From Alistipes sp. (lineage in GTDB: Bacteria; Bacteroidota; Bacteroidia; Bacteroidales; Rikenellaceae): 64,000 bases of DNA. Below, piece after piece: positions 8,918-18,228 of this stretch; the first letter of the stretch is position 1; every line of letters starts with the position of its first letter. The translations under genes and the position numbers were made by a program. Where the stretch lies: assembly GCA_017555905.1 (NCBI GenBank), contig JAFZFP010000017.1, positions 1-64,000 on the forward strand, read 5' to 3'. Under the pieces are notes generated by a model, which saw only the letters and a program-made list of their open reading frames with translations, was not told the DNA's origin and did not search any database.

Positions 8918-10834
8918 TTACTCTGCGCTAAGCATTGCACTCTTAGCCTTTTTTGGGGTTGCTACAACCAACGACTTCTGAAGAGATGTTGCTGATGCCT
9001 CATTTGCGAAGAACTCCTCGGCAGGAGCGCATCCCTCCCTGGTGAAGGTTGTATCCTTCGATGACCATACCTCGGTGAAGTTGCCGTCCTTATCCTCGGC
9101 AACGCCAAAGAAGATGTATGATGTGTCGAATTCGAAGGCATAGGTAGAGGTAACCTCTGCGCCACCCTCGGCAACGAGACCCTCGATGATCTGCTCATAC
9201 TGGTAGTATGGGAAGTCCAAAGAGTCCATAGCGTTGAAGTAGAACTCCACAGCCTCCTCATCTACGTTTGCCGTAATAGTAACGATAGCGGTGTCGGCAA
9301 AGGCCTCGTAGTCAGGATTCAACGCTGCTATCTCCGAGCCATCGTAGTATTTGTCGATGGTGAGCGAGAAGTCGAGGTTGGCATAGACTACCTCAGGGGT
9401 GGTGAATGTCAATCGATGCAACTCCGTTGTAGCCGCATTTGCCTGGCAACCAAATACCAAAAGGTCGTAAGAGGTAGATGGTACGAGGCCTGTAGCGGTG
9501 TCGCTCGAGGTGCCTGAAGCGTACTGAATATTGAAGTTGTCAAGGATGTACTGGATGATATCCTCGTCGGTGTTATCCTCGAAGCGTGAGGATGGAACAA
9601 GCGTAGCGACGTATGTGTCGTCGTTTGTTGTTGCGACCTTCACGGTAGCCTTACGAGGGTGCAACTCCTCAACTGAGAGGGTGAATGTGTTGTCCGAACC
9701 GGTCACGTTACCTGTGGTAAAGGTATAGGTCTCAGGTTTGGTGTTTAGCAATGCCTCATCGTCCATACCGAACGCCCAGAGTACGAACTCGGTGTTTGCA
9801 TCAAGTTCTACCTCTATATGCTCAGGGCCACGGAACGCCAACTCGTTGAATATGAAGTGGAGACCCTGCTCTGTGGTGTCGAAGAACGAAGAGTAGTATG
9901 CCTTAGTACTCTCCCAATCCGACTCGCAGAGTTCGCGGAACTCAGCCTCGCTCTTGCCCTTGACATCCTTTGCCCAGAACACGCCATAGTAGTAGTAACC
10001 GTCGTAGCCTACAGGGGCGATGTCGATAGATACGTTAGGACCATTTACCTCTACGTTGAAGTCGAAGTGGAGGGTGTAGTCATTAACGCTGGTGGTTGTT
10101 ATTGGAAGGCGAGTGATCTCTGTGAGTGGGGTGAGGGTCTCCTTGTCGAAACCGTAGGCGTAGGCTACGTAGGTAGAGCCTGGGGTAACACCAGTAATCT
10201 GGTGAGACATAAGGTCGCCAGTGTAGAGGAAGGCCGCTGCACCTGTAGAGGCGTCACCGCCAAAGGCAGCACCGAAACTCTCGAAGATCTCCAAATCGCT
10301 CTCCCACAACGCCTCATCGTCGTACATAAGGTTTGTACCATCGAAGTATTTGCCCGTGCCGAGGATGAAGATATATGGCATCTCTTTGTCTTGAGGTACT
10401 ACGTTCAAAGTGATGGTTGTAGCCGCAGCATTCACCAACTCAATCTTGATAGAGTGTTCCTTGCCCTTCTCCTGCTTTATGGTAATCATAGGGTTAGGAT
10501 ATAGGCCAGGATAGATAAGTTCCAGACGGCAGGTACGTGCCTCGGTATCAAAACTCTCGGCAACGTCGAACGAGATAACACCATCTACGGATGTATCTAC
10601 GTTGTAGACCCAACTCTTCTCGACGTTATACTTAAGTTCTGCACCCTCAGTAGCGCCAGTGAGGGTGTAGTCTACCTTGAAGTGTCCACCATCGGCTGTA
10701 ACATCGACAACACTGCTGAGGAGTTCGAACTTAACATCCTCGCTTGGTGTCTCGATGGCAGGCTCGTCACCCTTACACCCCGCCAGGAGTGTAAGGGTTA
10801 GAGTTGCACTAATTATTAACCAAATATTTTTCAT
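8918..10834 (-). CDS. BACON lipoprotein with four Fn3-like repeats
   Basis: A 638-residue predicted lipoprotein, signal ending at the lipobox LLAGC, Cys20. A BACON domain spans about 33-126 (GGHFKVDYTL at the start and ITIKQEKG at the end, the typical closing strand). Four Fn3-like beta modules follow at roughly 128-235, 250-375, 380-485 and 488-605, each ending with a Y-x-(L/V/F)-x-x-(F/A)-(G/A) strand and short TFTT-type linkers. It is the last gene of a three-lipoprotein operon (14535 to 8918). No enzyme motif was seen. A surface-exposed binding role is inference. Confidence 0.85.
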   Translation of the reverse strand: MKNIWLIISATLTLTLLAGCKGDEPAIETPSEDVKFELLSSVVDVTADGGHFKVDYTLTGATEGAELKYNVEKSWVYNVDTSVDGVISFDVAESFDTEARTCRLELIYPGLYPNPMITIKQEKGKEHSIKIELVNAAATTITLNVVPQDKEMPYIFILGTGKYFDGTNLMYDDEALWESDLEIFESFGAAFGGDASTGAAAFLYTGDLMSHQITGVTPGSTYVAYAYGFDKETLTPLTEITRLPITTTSVNDYTLHFDFNVEVNGPNVSIDIAPVGYDGYYYYGVFWAKDVKGKSEAEFRELCESDWESTKAYYSSFFDTTEQGLHFIFNELAFRGPEHIEVELDANTEFVLWAFGMDDEALLNTKPETYTFTTGNVTGSDNTFTLSVEELHPRKATVKVATTNDDTYVATLVPSSRFEDNTDEDIIQYILDNFNIQYASGTSSDTATGLVPSTSYDLLVFGCQANAATTELHRLTFTTPEVVYANLDFSLTIDKYYDGSEIAALNPDYEAFADTAIVTITANVDEEAVEFYFNAMDSLDFPYYQYEQIIEGLVAEGGAEVTSTYAFEFDTSYIFFGVAEDKDGNFTEVWSSKDTTFTREGCAPAEEFFANEASATSLQKSLVVATPKKAKSAMLSAE

Positions 10835-10875
10835 AGAAAGTTTCTGTAGGGTTTAATACTGTGGAGGATAGTGGG

Positions 10876-13131
10876 TTACAATTTAGGACTACCTTCGATA
10901 GCACCGGTGTAGTTGCCACTAAACTCGCGACCATCAACAAGTTTTACCTCGAATGAAAGGTTGTAAGTCTGAGAAGCCTCGAGGTACTCGATGTTCAATG
11001 TTACAGACTCAAACGCTCTTTTATTGCCGTTGAACTCGCTGTAGTTGTTGTCGATGTAGATAGTATCAACGTATGACTCGCCAAGAGTGTAGGTATTGCT
11101 TGGGATATAGTTGATATCGCTGTTACCAGTGCGCATATCGAATGACATAGTGTACTCACCTGTTGAGTCTGTGATGGTGAGAGCCCAGTTGTCAGAGTAC
11201 CATCTCTTAGCGGTAAATGAGTTCCAAGTCAAGTCGGTTGGGGTATCCTCAGCCTCGACAATCTCCATACCATCTACCACACCAACGTATGACATAAGGA
11301 ATGTACGGCCGTCCTGAACCTTACCAGATACTACCAAAGTGTAGGTCTTCTCTGCAAGGTTAGTCTCAACGGTGAGGCGTGCCTCAGTGAAGTTGTACTG
11401 CGACTGACCAGCAACAGTAAGAGTAGTAGCATCTACGCCGAGGTAACCCTCGCCAGTGCCTACGCCAAGTTCATAGACGCCAGAAGCGAGATACTGTGAA
11501 GGCTTGCTATAGACGTCGAGTTTAAGCATATAGTTAGTGAGTTCGCCGTCGATCTGTGCAAGGGTGATGTACCAGTTAGAGCCTGACTCGTAAGAACTTG
11601 CGTATGCGCGGTTCATAACTACGTCGATAACCTCCTCTGACTGCTCCAAAGAGCAACCCTCGATAGTGCCCTCATACTCTGACTCGATAATGTAACCATT
11701 CTCGAGAGTACCGTAGAATGATACGAGGTACTTAGAGTTCTCCCAGTCGATATCTACGGTAAGAGTACCTGTTGCGAACTTGAACTCGCCACCATTCTGG
11801 CCAGCAACGACGAAGGTAGAGGTTGTGCTATCGAACTGACCTGGCTCAACAGCCAAAGGCTTAGCGCTGAACTCCTCAGCAGAGGTGCTGATGGTGTAGG
11901 TGTTGTTCACGATATATGGAGCCTTGAACGCATTAGCCACGTATAGGTGTGCAGAGTTACCAGCCTCGTCAGCGAGGTTCAATGTCCAGTTCTCGCCATT
12001 GTCGGTAGTAGTAGCAGAAGCAGTAGTAAATTCGGTAGTTACGAATACCTTGTCCACAACTGGCATACCATCAACATCACCAGTGTAGTGAGCAACCAAG
12101 TGGCGATCATCCTTAAGGTTGATGTCGATCTCGAAGGTATAAGCCTTAGTCTCCTCGTCGATAGATACAACTACCTGGCCGTTGTTGAGCAATACGCCAT
12201 TGTCGTAGCCGTAGGTAGAGTAGCGCATAGAATTAACACAAGGCCACTCGGTAGACTCCTTAACCTCGTAGGTGCCTGCTGGGAGGTAATCCTTGTCAGG
12301 ATCGCCGTAGAAATCCAAGCAAAGGGTCTTGTCGTTGTAAGCGAAGTTGTCAGCCTCGTTAGCATCCTCGTAAGAGAACATCAAGTAGTAGTTTGAACTA
12401 TACTTTGAGCCACGAACACGTGTGTAGTTATGCTCCAAAACATTTGCTGGGTCATCCTTAGTGGTGAACTCGATAGGCTCAGCCATAACGCTCTTGCCAT
12501 TGCCCTCAGCAACAACTACCAAGCGGTAAGCCTTAGCACACTCCAAGTCTGCAACCTCGATAGACTCCTTGCTTGCAGGGTCAATCTCGTTGCCGTTTAC
12601 CCAAACGTACTGCGCTGTAGGAACATCCTTTGATGCGTACTGTACCAAGTATACAATGCGCTCAGCATTAGCCTGCTCGAAGCGGAAGTGCATAGACTCG
12701 TGAGTAATCTGTACGATCTCTGCCTCAACGAAGAGTTCGCCCTCGGCCTTAGTTGTGAAGTATAGAGTGTTAGAACCTGCCATCTTGGTCACGTTCTTAG
12801 CAGCAGCAACGACCTTATACTCAGTCTCTGCCTCAAGACCCTCAGCAGTAACGGTAGCAACACCGTTCTCATCAAGTTCTACAGCGGTACCACTCTCCAA
12901 GATGGTCTCAAGAGTAGGAGCGGTAGCCTCGTCGCCCAAGACCATATAGCGAGCCTCAGTAGCATCGGTTGTTGTAAGGGTGAACGATACAGAATTAATA
13001 CCCTCAGTACCCTTCTCCAACGCAATTGTAGGCTGTGCCTCGTTTGCTGGGACAGTAGGTTCTGGTTCTGGGTTGCAACCAAAAAGACCGAATGTCAAGG
13101 TCGCAAGTGCAAGTAGAGTAAACTTTTTCAT
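10876..13131 (-). CDS. Lipoprotein with two Fn3-like domains and four beta units
   Basis: A 751-residue predicted lipoprotein with lipobox GLFGC, Cys19, then an acidic/Pro-rich spacer. Two Fn3-like domains at about 33-130 and 132-228 resemble the N-terminus of the protein at 3097 (both have an AxYLV or ARYMV strand and a closing YxxVAAAKN or YTIVAAAQN strand). Four tandem units of 120-135 residues follow (about 232-360, 362-500, 503-630, 633-751). Each ends in a strand pair of the form DGR-x-(F/L)-x-x-x-Y-x-G-x-(V/I)-(D/E)-G and contains a P-x-(G/N)-TY or SGVYELG turn. The middle gene of the operon, 45 bases after its upstream neighbour and 41 bases before the next. Function unknown. Confidence 0.85.
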   Translation of the reverse strand: MKKFTLLALATLTFGLFGCNPEPEPTVPANEAQPTIALEKGTEGINSVSFTLTTTDATEARYMVLGDEATAPTLETILESGTAVELDENGVATVTAEGLEAETEYKVVAAAKNVTKMAGSNTLYFTTKAEGELFVEAEIVQITHESMHFRFEQANAERIVYLVQYASKDVPTAQYVWVNGNEIDPASKESIEVADLECAKAYRLVVVAEGNGKSVMAEPIEFTTKDDPANVLEHNYTRVRGSKYSSNYYLMFSYEDANEADNFAYNDKTLCLDFYGDPDKDYLPAGTYEVKESTEWPCVNSMRYSTYGYDNGVLLNNGQVVVSIDEETKAYTFEIDINLKDDRHLVAHYTGDVDGMPVVDKVFVTTEFTTASATTTDNGENWTLNLADEAGNSAHLYVANAFKAPYIVNNTYTISTSAEEFSAKPLAVEPGQFDSTTSTFVVAGQNGGEFKFATGTLTVDIDWENSKYLVSFYGTLENGYIIESEYEGTIEGCSLEQSEEVIDVVMNRAYASSYESGSNWYITLAQIDGELTNYMLKLDVYSKPSQYLASGVYELGVGTGEGYLGVDATTLTVAGQSQYNFTEARLTVETNLAEKTYTLVVSGKVQDGRTFLMSYVGVVDGMEIVEAEDTPTDLTWNSFTAKRWYSDNWALTITDSTGEYTMSFDMRTGNSDINYIPSNTYTLGESYVDTIYIDNNYSEFNGNKRAFESVTLNIEYLEASQTYNLSFEVKLVDGREFSGNYTGAIEGSPKL

Positions 13132-13176
13132 AATGGTATTAGTTTTAGAGTAATATTTTTTCGATTCTATACTATA

Positions 13177-14535
13177 TTATTTGCGTGTGAGAACGATGTT
13201 GCTACAACCACTATAGTAGCCCATCCAACCAAAGCCCTCGAAGTAGTATGCCAAGCCTGGATAGAGGCCACTCACTGGCGACTTGATGGTGATAGTGTTG
13301 TAGTCCTCGGAGATCTCAACTACGAGGTCCTGGTCGGTAACGATCTGTGTGCCATCAACAGACATATTGAGCATATAGCAGTTGCCGAAGAACAACCAAC
13401 CGATAACCGAGTTGCGTACCTTGCCATCCATTGTCACAACGTCGCCCTCACCGATGTTGAAGATCCATCTTGGACCCCACTTATCCTCTGGATCCTCGAT
13501 CTCCTGCTCGATGAGCGATGTGAGGCCGTAGTATGGGATGTTGCACCATCCATCAACGGTAGCAACGAGTTGGTTCAAAGCGCGGTAGTCGCAATCTACA
13601 TCTTCGATAGATGAGAGGATGTTTACAACGAATACGTTGTCCTGAGGCGATGCGTAGTAGTCGTAGATGGTCTGCTTACCCTCCCACTCGCCGAGCAACT
13701 TCTCGAAGAGTTCTGACTCTACACGCTGAGAGGTGTTCTCCTTGGTGGTTGTGAATACCTCGCTAACAGCGAAGCGGTTAAGTTTGTTGTCAATACACAT
13801 AAGCAACACCATATACTCAGTCTGGGGCTTAAGGCCAAGTTGCTCGAAGGTTGCAGCGCCCTCCTTGCGAGTACCTACGTTCATAGCCTGGTATGAGAGG
13901 TATGCGTTCTCGTCCTCGAGACCAGCCAACATAGCCTCAACCTTAGTGCGCTCGTTGAAGTAGTAGTAATACTCCACAACACCAGCACTTGGGGTTACCT
14001 CGATATTCATACTATATGCGTCGATTGTAGCCTCAACCTCAGCGCTCTCTGAAGATGCAACTACGGCAGGAGTTCTGAACTCGCGGAGACACAAGTTCTC
14101 CTCGTCCTCCTCATCCCAGTAGAATGCGTAGATTACGAAGTCGGTCTCTGGGCGGTAGCCAGCATTGCTGCAAATGTCGAGTTTATCGCCCGAGGTAAGC
14201 ATTGTTGCCAATACCTCGTCGAAAGATGAGCCTGTCAATTCGGCCATCTTCTCAGCGCCAGCGATGATTTCGGCCTTGAGGCTACTGATGCTAACCTCTG
14301 AAAGACGACCCTTAGAGATGATGTCGTAGTAGTAGAGATCCTCCTTATGCTCAGGAAGTATGTCAAAGGTTACGGAGAATGCAGAGAGTTGATCCTCCTT
14401 AATATTAATATAGAAATTTTCAATCTCACCAATACCAGGGTTGTCTTGTGGCTGGTTTGGGGCCGTAGGAGTCTCATTGCTTTCGCAAGCAATTGTTGCA
14501 AATGCGATGAAGAGGATAGTAAAGAATCGTTTCAT
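13177..14535 (-). CDS. Lipoprotein with Fn3-like modules, first gene of minus-strand operon
   Basis: A 452-residue predicted lipoprotein, lipobox TIAC with Cys17, followed by an N/P/Q-rich spacer. Two diverged Fn3-like modules occupy about 38-155 and 163-268, related to those of the protein at 8918. The C-terminal 170 residues start with LLGEWEGKQTIYDYY and form a lipocalin-like beta domain often seen at the end of gut Bacteroidales lipoproteins of this kind. It lies 162 bases from the divergent TPR-HTH regulator gene, which makes it a plausible target of that regulator (inference). Ligand unknown. Confidence 0.83.
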   Translation of the reverse strand: MKRFFTILFIAFATIACESNETPTAPNQPQDNPGIGEIENFYINIKEDQLSAFSVTFDILPEHKEDLYYYDIISKGRLSEVSISSLKAEIIAGAEKMAELTGSSFDEVLATMLTSGDKLDICSNAGYRPETDFVIYAFYWDEEDEENLCLREFRTPAVVASSESAEVEATIDAYSMNIEVTPSAGVVEYYYYFNERTKVEAMLAGLEDENAYLSYQAMNVGTRKEGAATFEQLGLKPQTEYMVLLMCIDNKLNRFAVSEVFTTTKENTSQRVESELFEKLLGEWEGKQTIYDYYASPQDNVFVVNILSSIEDVDCDYRALNQLVATVDGWCNIPYYGLTSLIEQEIEDPEDKWGPRWIFNIGEGDVVTMDGKVRNSVIGWLFFGNCYMLNMSVDGTQIVTDQDLVVEISEDYNTITIKSPVSGLYPGLAYYFEGFGWMGYYSGCSNIVLTRK

Positions 14536-14584
14536 TGTCTATAGGTTTTTAGGTTTAAAATCGTGTTTTCTGGCTTTCGCTATA

Positions 14585-14592
14585 CAAAATTA
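14585..14592 (-). promoter_or_regulatory. -7 box of the minus-strand lipoprotein operon
   Basis: Read on the minus strand this is TAATTTTG, a match to TAnnTTTG, 50 bases before the start codon at 14535. No good -33 element is visible, so activation by a regulator is possible. Confidence 0.55.
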
Positions 14593-14659
14593 GTGAATGG
14601 AAATATTTTTTTTGATAAAAAACCTCTAATAATAGTATAACAATATCAAAAAAATATAT

Positions 14660-14667
14660 TACATTTG
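14660..14667 (+). promoter_or_regulatory. -7 box before the TPR-HTH regulator gene
   Basis: TACATTTG fits the -7 consensus, 31 bases before the ATG at 14698. The -33 region is A/T-rich without a clear TTTG. The two divergent -7 boxes lie about 70 bases apart and may share regulatory sites. Confidence 0.55.
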
Positions 14668-14697
14668 TATAACAATTTTAGTTAAATAGTTCATTCT

Positions 14698-16437
14698 ATG
14701 CGAATTAGATATTATAACATTTTTAGATATGCCGCAATAGTCCGACTAACCCTTTTTGTCGTTCTATTCGTGACGATTCAACCCCTCTATGCTCAGCCAC
14801 TTGCCTCGAAGACACTTAGTCGCAATGTCGAGAAGTTCAAACAGTATCGCACGTCCGACAGAGCGAAGGCATTTGACTATGCCAACCTCGTTGTTGCCGA
14901 CCTCGACTCTTTGGCCGTGAGCGAAGATGTGGCTATGGTCTACGACTTTTTGGCAGAGTATAACGAGGCTACGTTGCACCGCTACGGCGATGCGTTGAAT
15001 TATAGAAAGAGGGCTTACGATATGTACGAGGCGCTCGATAATAGGCCTTGTGTGGCTCGCACAAATGCGCTACTCGCGCGTATCTATCTGAGAAACAGCG
15101 ACTACCATAGTGCCTTTAGTAGTAGCATCAAGGCCCTGGAAGAGGGCCGTGCGCTTGGCGATTCTACGACGGTGAGGGAGGCCTACTTGGCTCTTGAGCA
15201 GGTGGACTACTTCTATCACCACGACCAGGAGCGAGCAATGCAATATAATAAGATGGTGTCGGAGGACTATGACGATAGGGCCCAGGCGCATCAGATGGTG
15301 CGTGCGCTGAACAATCGCTTCAACTACGACCTCTCGCCCGACGATGTGAGAAGTATCATCGAGCAGAGTGAGGTGATTTGTGGAGAGTATGGTTTTACGG
15401 ACTTGCTCCTAAATGTATATTTGAATGCTGCGCTTCAGGAGTTTATGTTCGAGGATATTGATGCTTCGGCACGATATTTCGAGTTGGCAGAGCCGTTGGT
15501 CACCAACTACAAGGAGAAGGGTTACTACTACTCGGCTTTGGGCTTCTATCACCTGAACACGGGGGATACAGCCTCGGCGATTAAGGAGTTGAAACTCTCG
15601 ATAGAGTTGCTTGGCAATGGCGATTTCGACACGAAGAACGTACACTCCTACTTCCTGCTTCAAGATATATACTATCAGCAGGGACGCTATCGTGAGGCCT
15701 ATGATGCTTTGATGGCCTTTGCCGAAACATATACACGCCAGCATAATACGCAGAATGTCGTGGAACTCTCGTCGCTGATTAACGAACTGGAGTTGCAACA
15801 GGCGGAGCAACAGCACAAACAAAAGGAGGAGGCGCACCTGCATGAGCAGCAGCATAATAGGATGCTTACACGTATCTATGCCCTGTCGGTGGTGGTGATT
15901 CTTATTCTCGGTATCTTGCTCTACTCGCGCTATCGTCTCGAACGAAAGAATAGGGAACTTCAGCGTGCTAAGTCGGAGCAGGAGTTGAATTATAAGAACG
16001 AAATTATTAAGATACAGAAGATTCAGCAATTCCAGGAGCAGAACAATATTGATAGGCTCACGCAGGAACTCAGTAGCGTCGTGGGCTTGAACGATAGCAA
16101 GGAGATGCGCGTGGAGTTGCGACGCATAATCCGCCAGTTGCAGAGCGACAACGACGGCTCGAATGACTGGGCAGAGGTGGAGAAGACTCTGGCTGGAGGT
16201 AACGATATCTTCTACGAGAATCTGTTGCGTGAGCATCCAACCCTCACTAAGAACGAGCGCAAGTTATGCCTCTTTATACATATGAATATGTCCACCAAGG
16301 AGATTTCGGGCATCACACGCCAGAGTCTTGGTAGTATCAACGTGGCACGTTCGCGCCTACGCCAGAAGTTCGGATTGACGGGAGACGACAAATCGCTAAT
16401 CGCCTATCTCGATAAGTTTGGCTCGGTAGAGAAATAA
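14698..16437 (+). CDS. Membrane-anchored TPR protein with C-terminal helix-turn-helix domain
   Basis: A one-protein sensor/regulator type frequent in Bacteroidota. By eye: signal sequence at residues 1-32; TPR-like helices at about 40-350 that would lie in the periplasm; a Gln/Glu-rich helix at 360-390; one transmembrane segment at about 393-409 (IYALSVVVILILGILLY); a cytoplasmic coiled coil at about 412-460; and a C-terminal winged or LuxR-like helix-turn-helix at about 513-570 (PTLTKNERKLC, STKEISGIT, SINVARSRLRQKF). The architecture suggests that periplasmic or surface events are passed to DNA binding. It is divergent from a lipoprotein operon, precedes a second one, and is probably co-transcribed with the glycosyltransferase 17 bases downstream. 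Target genes are not known. Confidence 0.85.
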   Translation: MRIRYYNIFRYAAIVRLTLFVVLFVTIQPLYAQPLASKTLSRNVEKFKQYRTSDRAKAFDYANLVVADLDSLAVSEDVAMVYDFLAEYNEATLHRYGDALNYRKRAYDMYEALDNRPCVARTNALLARIYLRNSDYHSAFSSSIKALEEGRALGDSTTVREAYLALEQVDYFYHHDQERAMQYNKMVSEDYDDRAQAHQMVRALNNRFNYDLSPDDVRSIIEQSEVICGEYGFTDLLLNVYLNAALQEFMFEDIDASARYFELAEPLVTNYKEKGYYYSALGFYHLNTGDTASAIKELKLSIELLGNGDFDTKNVHSYFLLQDIYYQQGRYREAYDALMAFAETYTRQHNTQNVVELSSLINELELQQAEQQHKQKEEAHLHEQQHNRMLTRIYALSVVVILILGILLYSRYRLERKNRELQRAKSEQELNYKNEIIKIQKIQQFQEQNNIDRLTQELSSVVGLNDSKEMRVELRRIIRQLQSDNDGSNDWAEVEKTLAGGNDIFYENLLREHPTLTKNERKLCLFIHMNMSTKEISGITRQSLGSINVARSRLRQKFGLTGDDKSLIAYLDKFGSVEK

Positions 16438-16454
16438 TTTACTATCTTTGTACT

Positions 16455-17345
16455 ATGATTCGTCTTTCGCTTGTAATAGCAACATATAATCGTGCTGAGC
16501 AACTGATGGTTACACTCGACTCTGTGGCTCGGCAGACCCTTTCGGCCGATAGATGGGAGTGTATCGTCGTGGATAACAACTCCAAGGATGATACTCGTCA
16601 GCGTGTTGAGGCCTTTTCGGTGGAGCATCCCCAACTAAATATTGTCTATCATTTGGAACGAAATCAGGGTCTTTCGCACGCCCGTAATGCAGGTATCGCT
16701 AAGGCTCAGGGAGATATCATAGCCTTTGTGGATGACGACGAACGTATTGTTCCGGAATTTGTTGAGGCCTACGTCGAACTCTTTGATAGTAAGGCTGATG
16801 CGATGTCTGCTGGCGGTAAGATTGTGGCGGAATACCCCACGGGTTGCCCCGAATGGATGTCACGCTATACGGAGCAACCCATAGCCAACCCTATGGACTT
16901 CGGCTCGGAGGTGAAGCTCTTTCCTAAGCGTAGAATCCCTGGCGGAGGAAATATGGCTATGAGACGCTCGGTCTTCGAGGGGGTGGGGGTGTTCAATCCC
17001 AATCTTGGTAGAACGGGAGGCCGTCTTATTGGTGGCGAGGAGAGCGAACTCTTCGAGCGTATGGCCGAGCGAGGTATGGCTTGCTACTATGTGCCTCGTG
17101 CGGTGATGTACCACATAATCCCAGAGTCGAAACTACAGCCCGACTACTTCGAGAGGCTCAGTTATAATACGGGCATTAGCCAGCGTCTGCGCGCCGAGAT
17201 GCGAGGCCGTAAGGTGCGACTCTACGTTATGGAGGTGGCTAAGTGGTGTGCTACGCTGTTGTTGTGTCTAATCCATAGGCCTCAGCAGTCGCGTTATCTG
17301 CTAAAAATGCGAAAAAATATATCGAAGGGCATCTTCCAACGATAA
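16455..17345 (+). CDS. GT2-family glycosyltransferase
   Basis: A GT-A fold inverting glycosyltransferase of family 2 that would move a sugar from a nucleotide-sugar to an envelope glycan or protein-linked glycan; the donor and acceptor cannot be told. Seen: the N-terminal SLVIATYNRA strand; the VVDNNSKDDT nucleotide-binding loop at 38-47; the metal-binding FVDDDE at 91-96; and the GGEESEL acceptor-site motif near residue 198. The basic C-terminus has a hydrophobic helix at about 258-273 that may sit on the membrane. The start at 16455 gives the canonical N-terminus. It stands alone, next to a regulator and lipoproteins rather than in a polysaccharide locus. Confidence 0.9.
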   Translation: MIRLSLVIATYNRAEQLMVTLDSVARQTLSADRWECIVVDNNSKDDTRQRVEAFSVEHPQLNIVYHLERNQGLSHARNAGIAKAQGDIIAFVDDDERIVPEFVEAYVELFDSKADAMSAGGKIVAEYPTGCPEWMSRYTEQPIANPMDFGSEVKLFPKRRIPGGGNMAMRRSVFEGVGVFNPNLGRTGGRLIGGEESELFERMAERGMACYYVPRAVMYHIIPESKLQPDYFERLSYNTGISQRLRAEMRGRKVRLYVMEVAKWCATLLLCLIHRPQQSRYLLKMRKNISKGIFQR

Positions 17346-17352
17346 AATATAT

Positions 17353-17360
17353 TACCTTTG
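17353..17360 (+). promoter_or_regulatory. -7 box before the BACON lipoprotein cluster
   Basis: TACCTTTG, 34 bases before the ATG at 17395. The expected -33 position has no clear TTTG. Confidence 0.55.
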
Positions 17361-17394
17361 TGTTTAAATCAGAAAAACTAAAAACTTTATAAAT

Positions 17395-18210
17395 ATGAGA
17401 CTTAGAAATTTATTCTACTTGTTTGCATTGCCTTTGGCATTTGTGGCGTGTTCTGAGAACACTGATACCCCTGATACCCCTGAGAATCCAGGCAACGACC
17501 CAGCACCAGTATTGACCATCACCTCTGAGATGGCTATGCAGTTCAGTTCTGAGGGTGGCGAGGGTGTTATCACCTACACCTTGGAGAATGAGAAGGAGGG
17601 TGTGGAATTGAACGCTACTTGCTCAGCAGAGTGGGTAACGGATATCGCTGTGGGCGAGACCATCACCTTTAATGTTGCTAAGAATGAGGGAGAAAAGCGT
17701 AACGCTATTATCACGGTTGCTTACGGCGAGTTGGCACAGAATGTTGTTATTCAGCAGTTGTCAATAACCGAGGTGGTACTTAAGGCTAATTACTTCACTG
17801 GCGAGTACTATGGCTCAATCTTTAGCCCAGGTGTTGGTAACTACTATATGCACCTCTCGGAGAATGGTTTTAATGAGAAGGGAATGGATCTTCCAAATTC
17901 TAAGTATTATGCGTTGGACTTGTATGGTCCAGTGTATGACGGAGATAAGAGTGATAACGTACCATTGCCAATCGGTACCTATACACTTAAAGTGGATGCC
18001 GACAAGGAGGAGTGGACCATCGGTTACGATCCTGAGTATAGCGCCTATAGAGAGTCTGACGAGTATGGCTCATCGTTGGATCCATACCCATACGACAGCG
18101 CTACGTTGGTAGTCACCGAGGAGGGTGCTACACTTACCGCAACAATCGAGGGTATCACCCACCACGTGACCTTCGAGGGTGAGCCACAGGTTACCGATAT
18201 GCGATACTAA
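17395..18210 (+). CDS. Small BACON lipoprotein with one beta unit
   Basis: A 271-residue lipoprotein, lipobox AFVAC with Cys19, then a Thr/Pro/Asp-rich spacer. The BACON domain is at about 38-122 (SSEGGEGVITYTL, then SAEWVTDI and a closing NVVIQQ strand). One beta unit at about 127-268 opens with the YFTGEYYGSIFSPGVGNYY segment and closes with HHVTFEGEPQ. It is the simplest member of a six-gene paralogous cluster and shows the minimal architecture of BACON plus one unit. It precedes its closest relative by 18 bases. Function unknown; a surface location is inferred from the acidic residues after Cys. Confidence 0.87.
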   Translation: MRLRNLFYLFALPLAFVACSENTDTPDTPENPGNDPAPVLTITSEMAMQFSSEGGEGVITYTLENEKEGVELNATCSAEWVTDIAVGETITFNVAKNEGEKRNAIITVAYGELAQNVVIQQLSITEVVLKANYFTGEYYGSIFSPGVGNYYMHLSENGFNEKGMDLPNSKYYALDLYGPVYDGDKSDNVPLPIGTYTLKVDADKEEWTIGYDPEYSAYRESDEYGSSLDPYPYDSATLVVTEEGATLTATIEGITHHVTFEGEPQVTDMRY

Positions 18211-18228
18211 GATTAAAAGATAGACAAG

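Noticed and set aside
9818-10504. 228-codon + strand ORF inside the lipoprotein at 8918
   Set aside because: Antisense shadow; no promoter or recognisable domain, and the minus-strand lipoprotein reads through completely.
15409-16236. 275-codon ORF antisense to the TPR-HTH regulator
   Set aside because: Leu/Val/Gln-rich product without motif or start signals, complementary to a well-supported gene.
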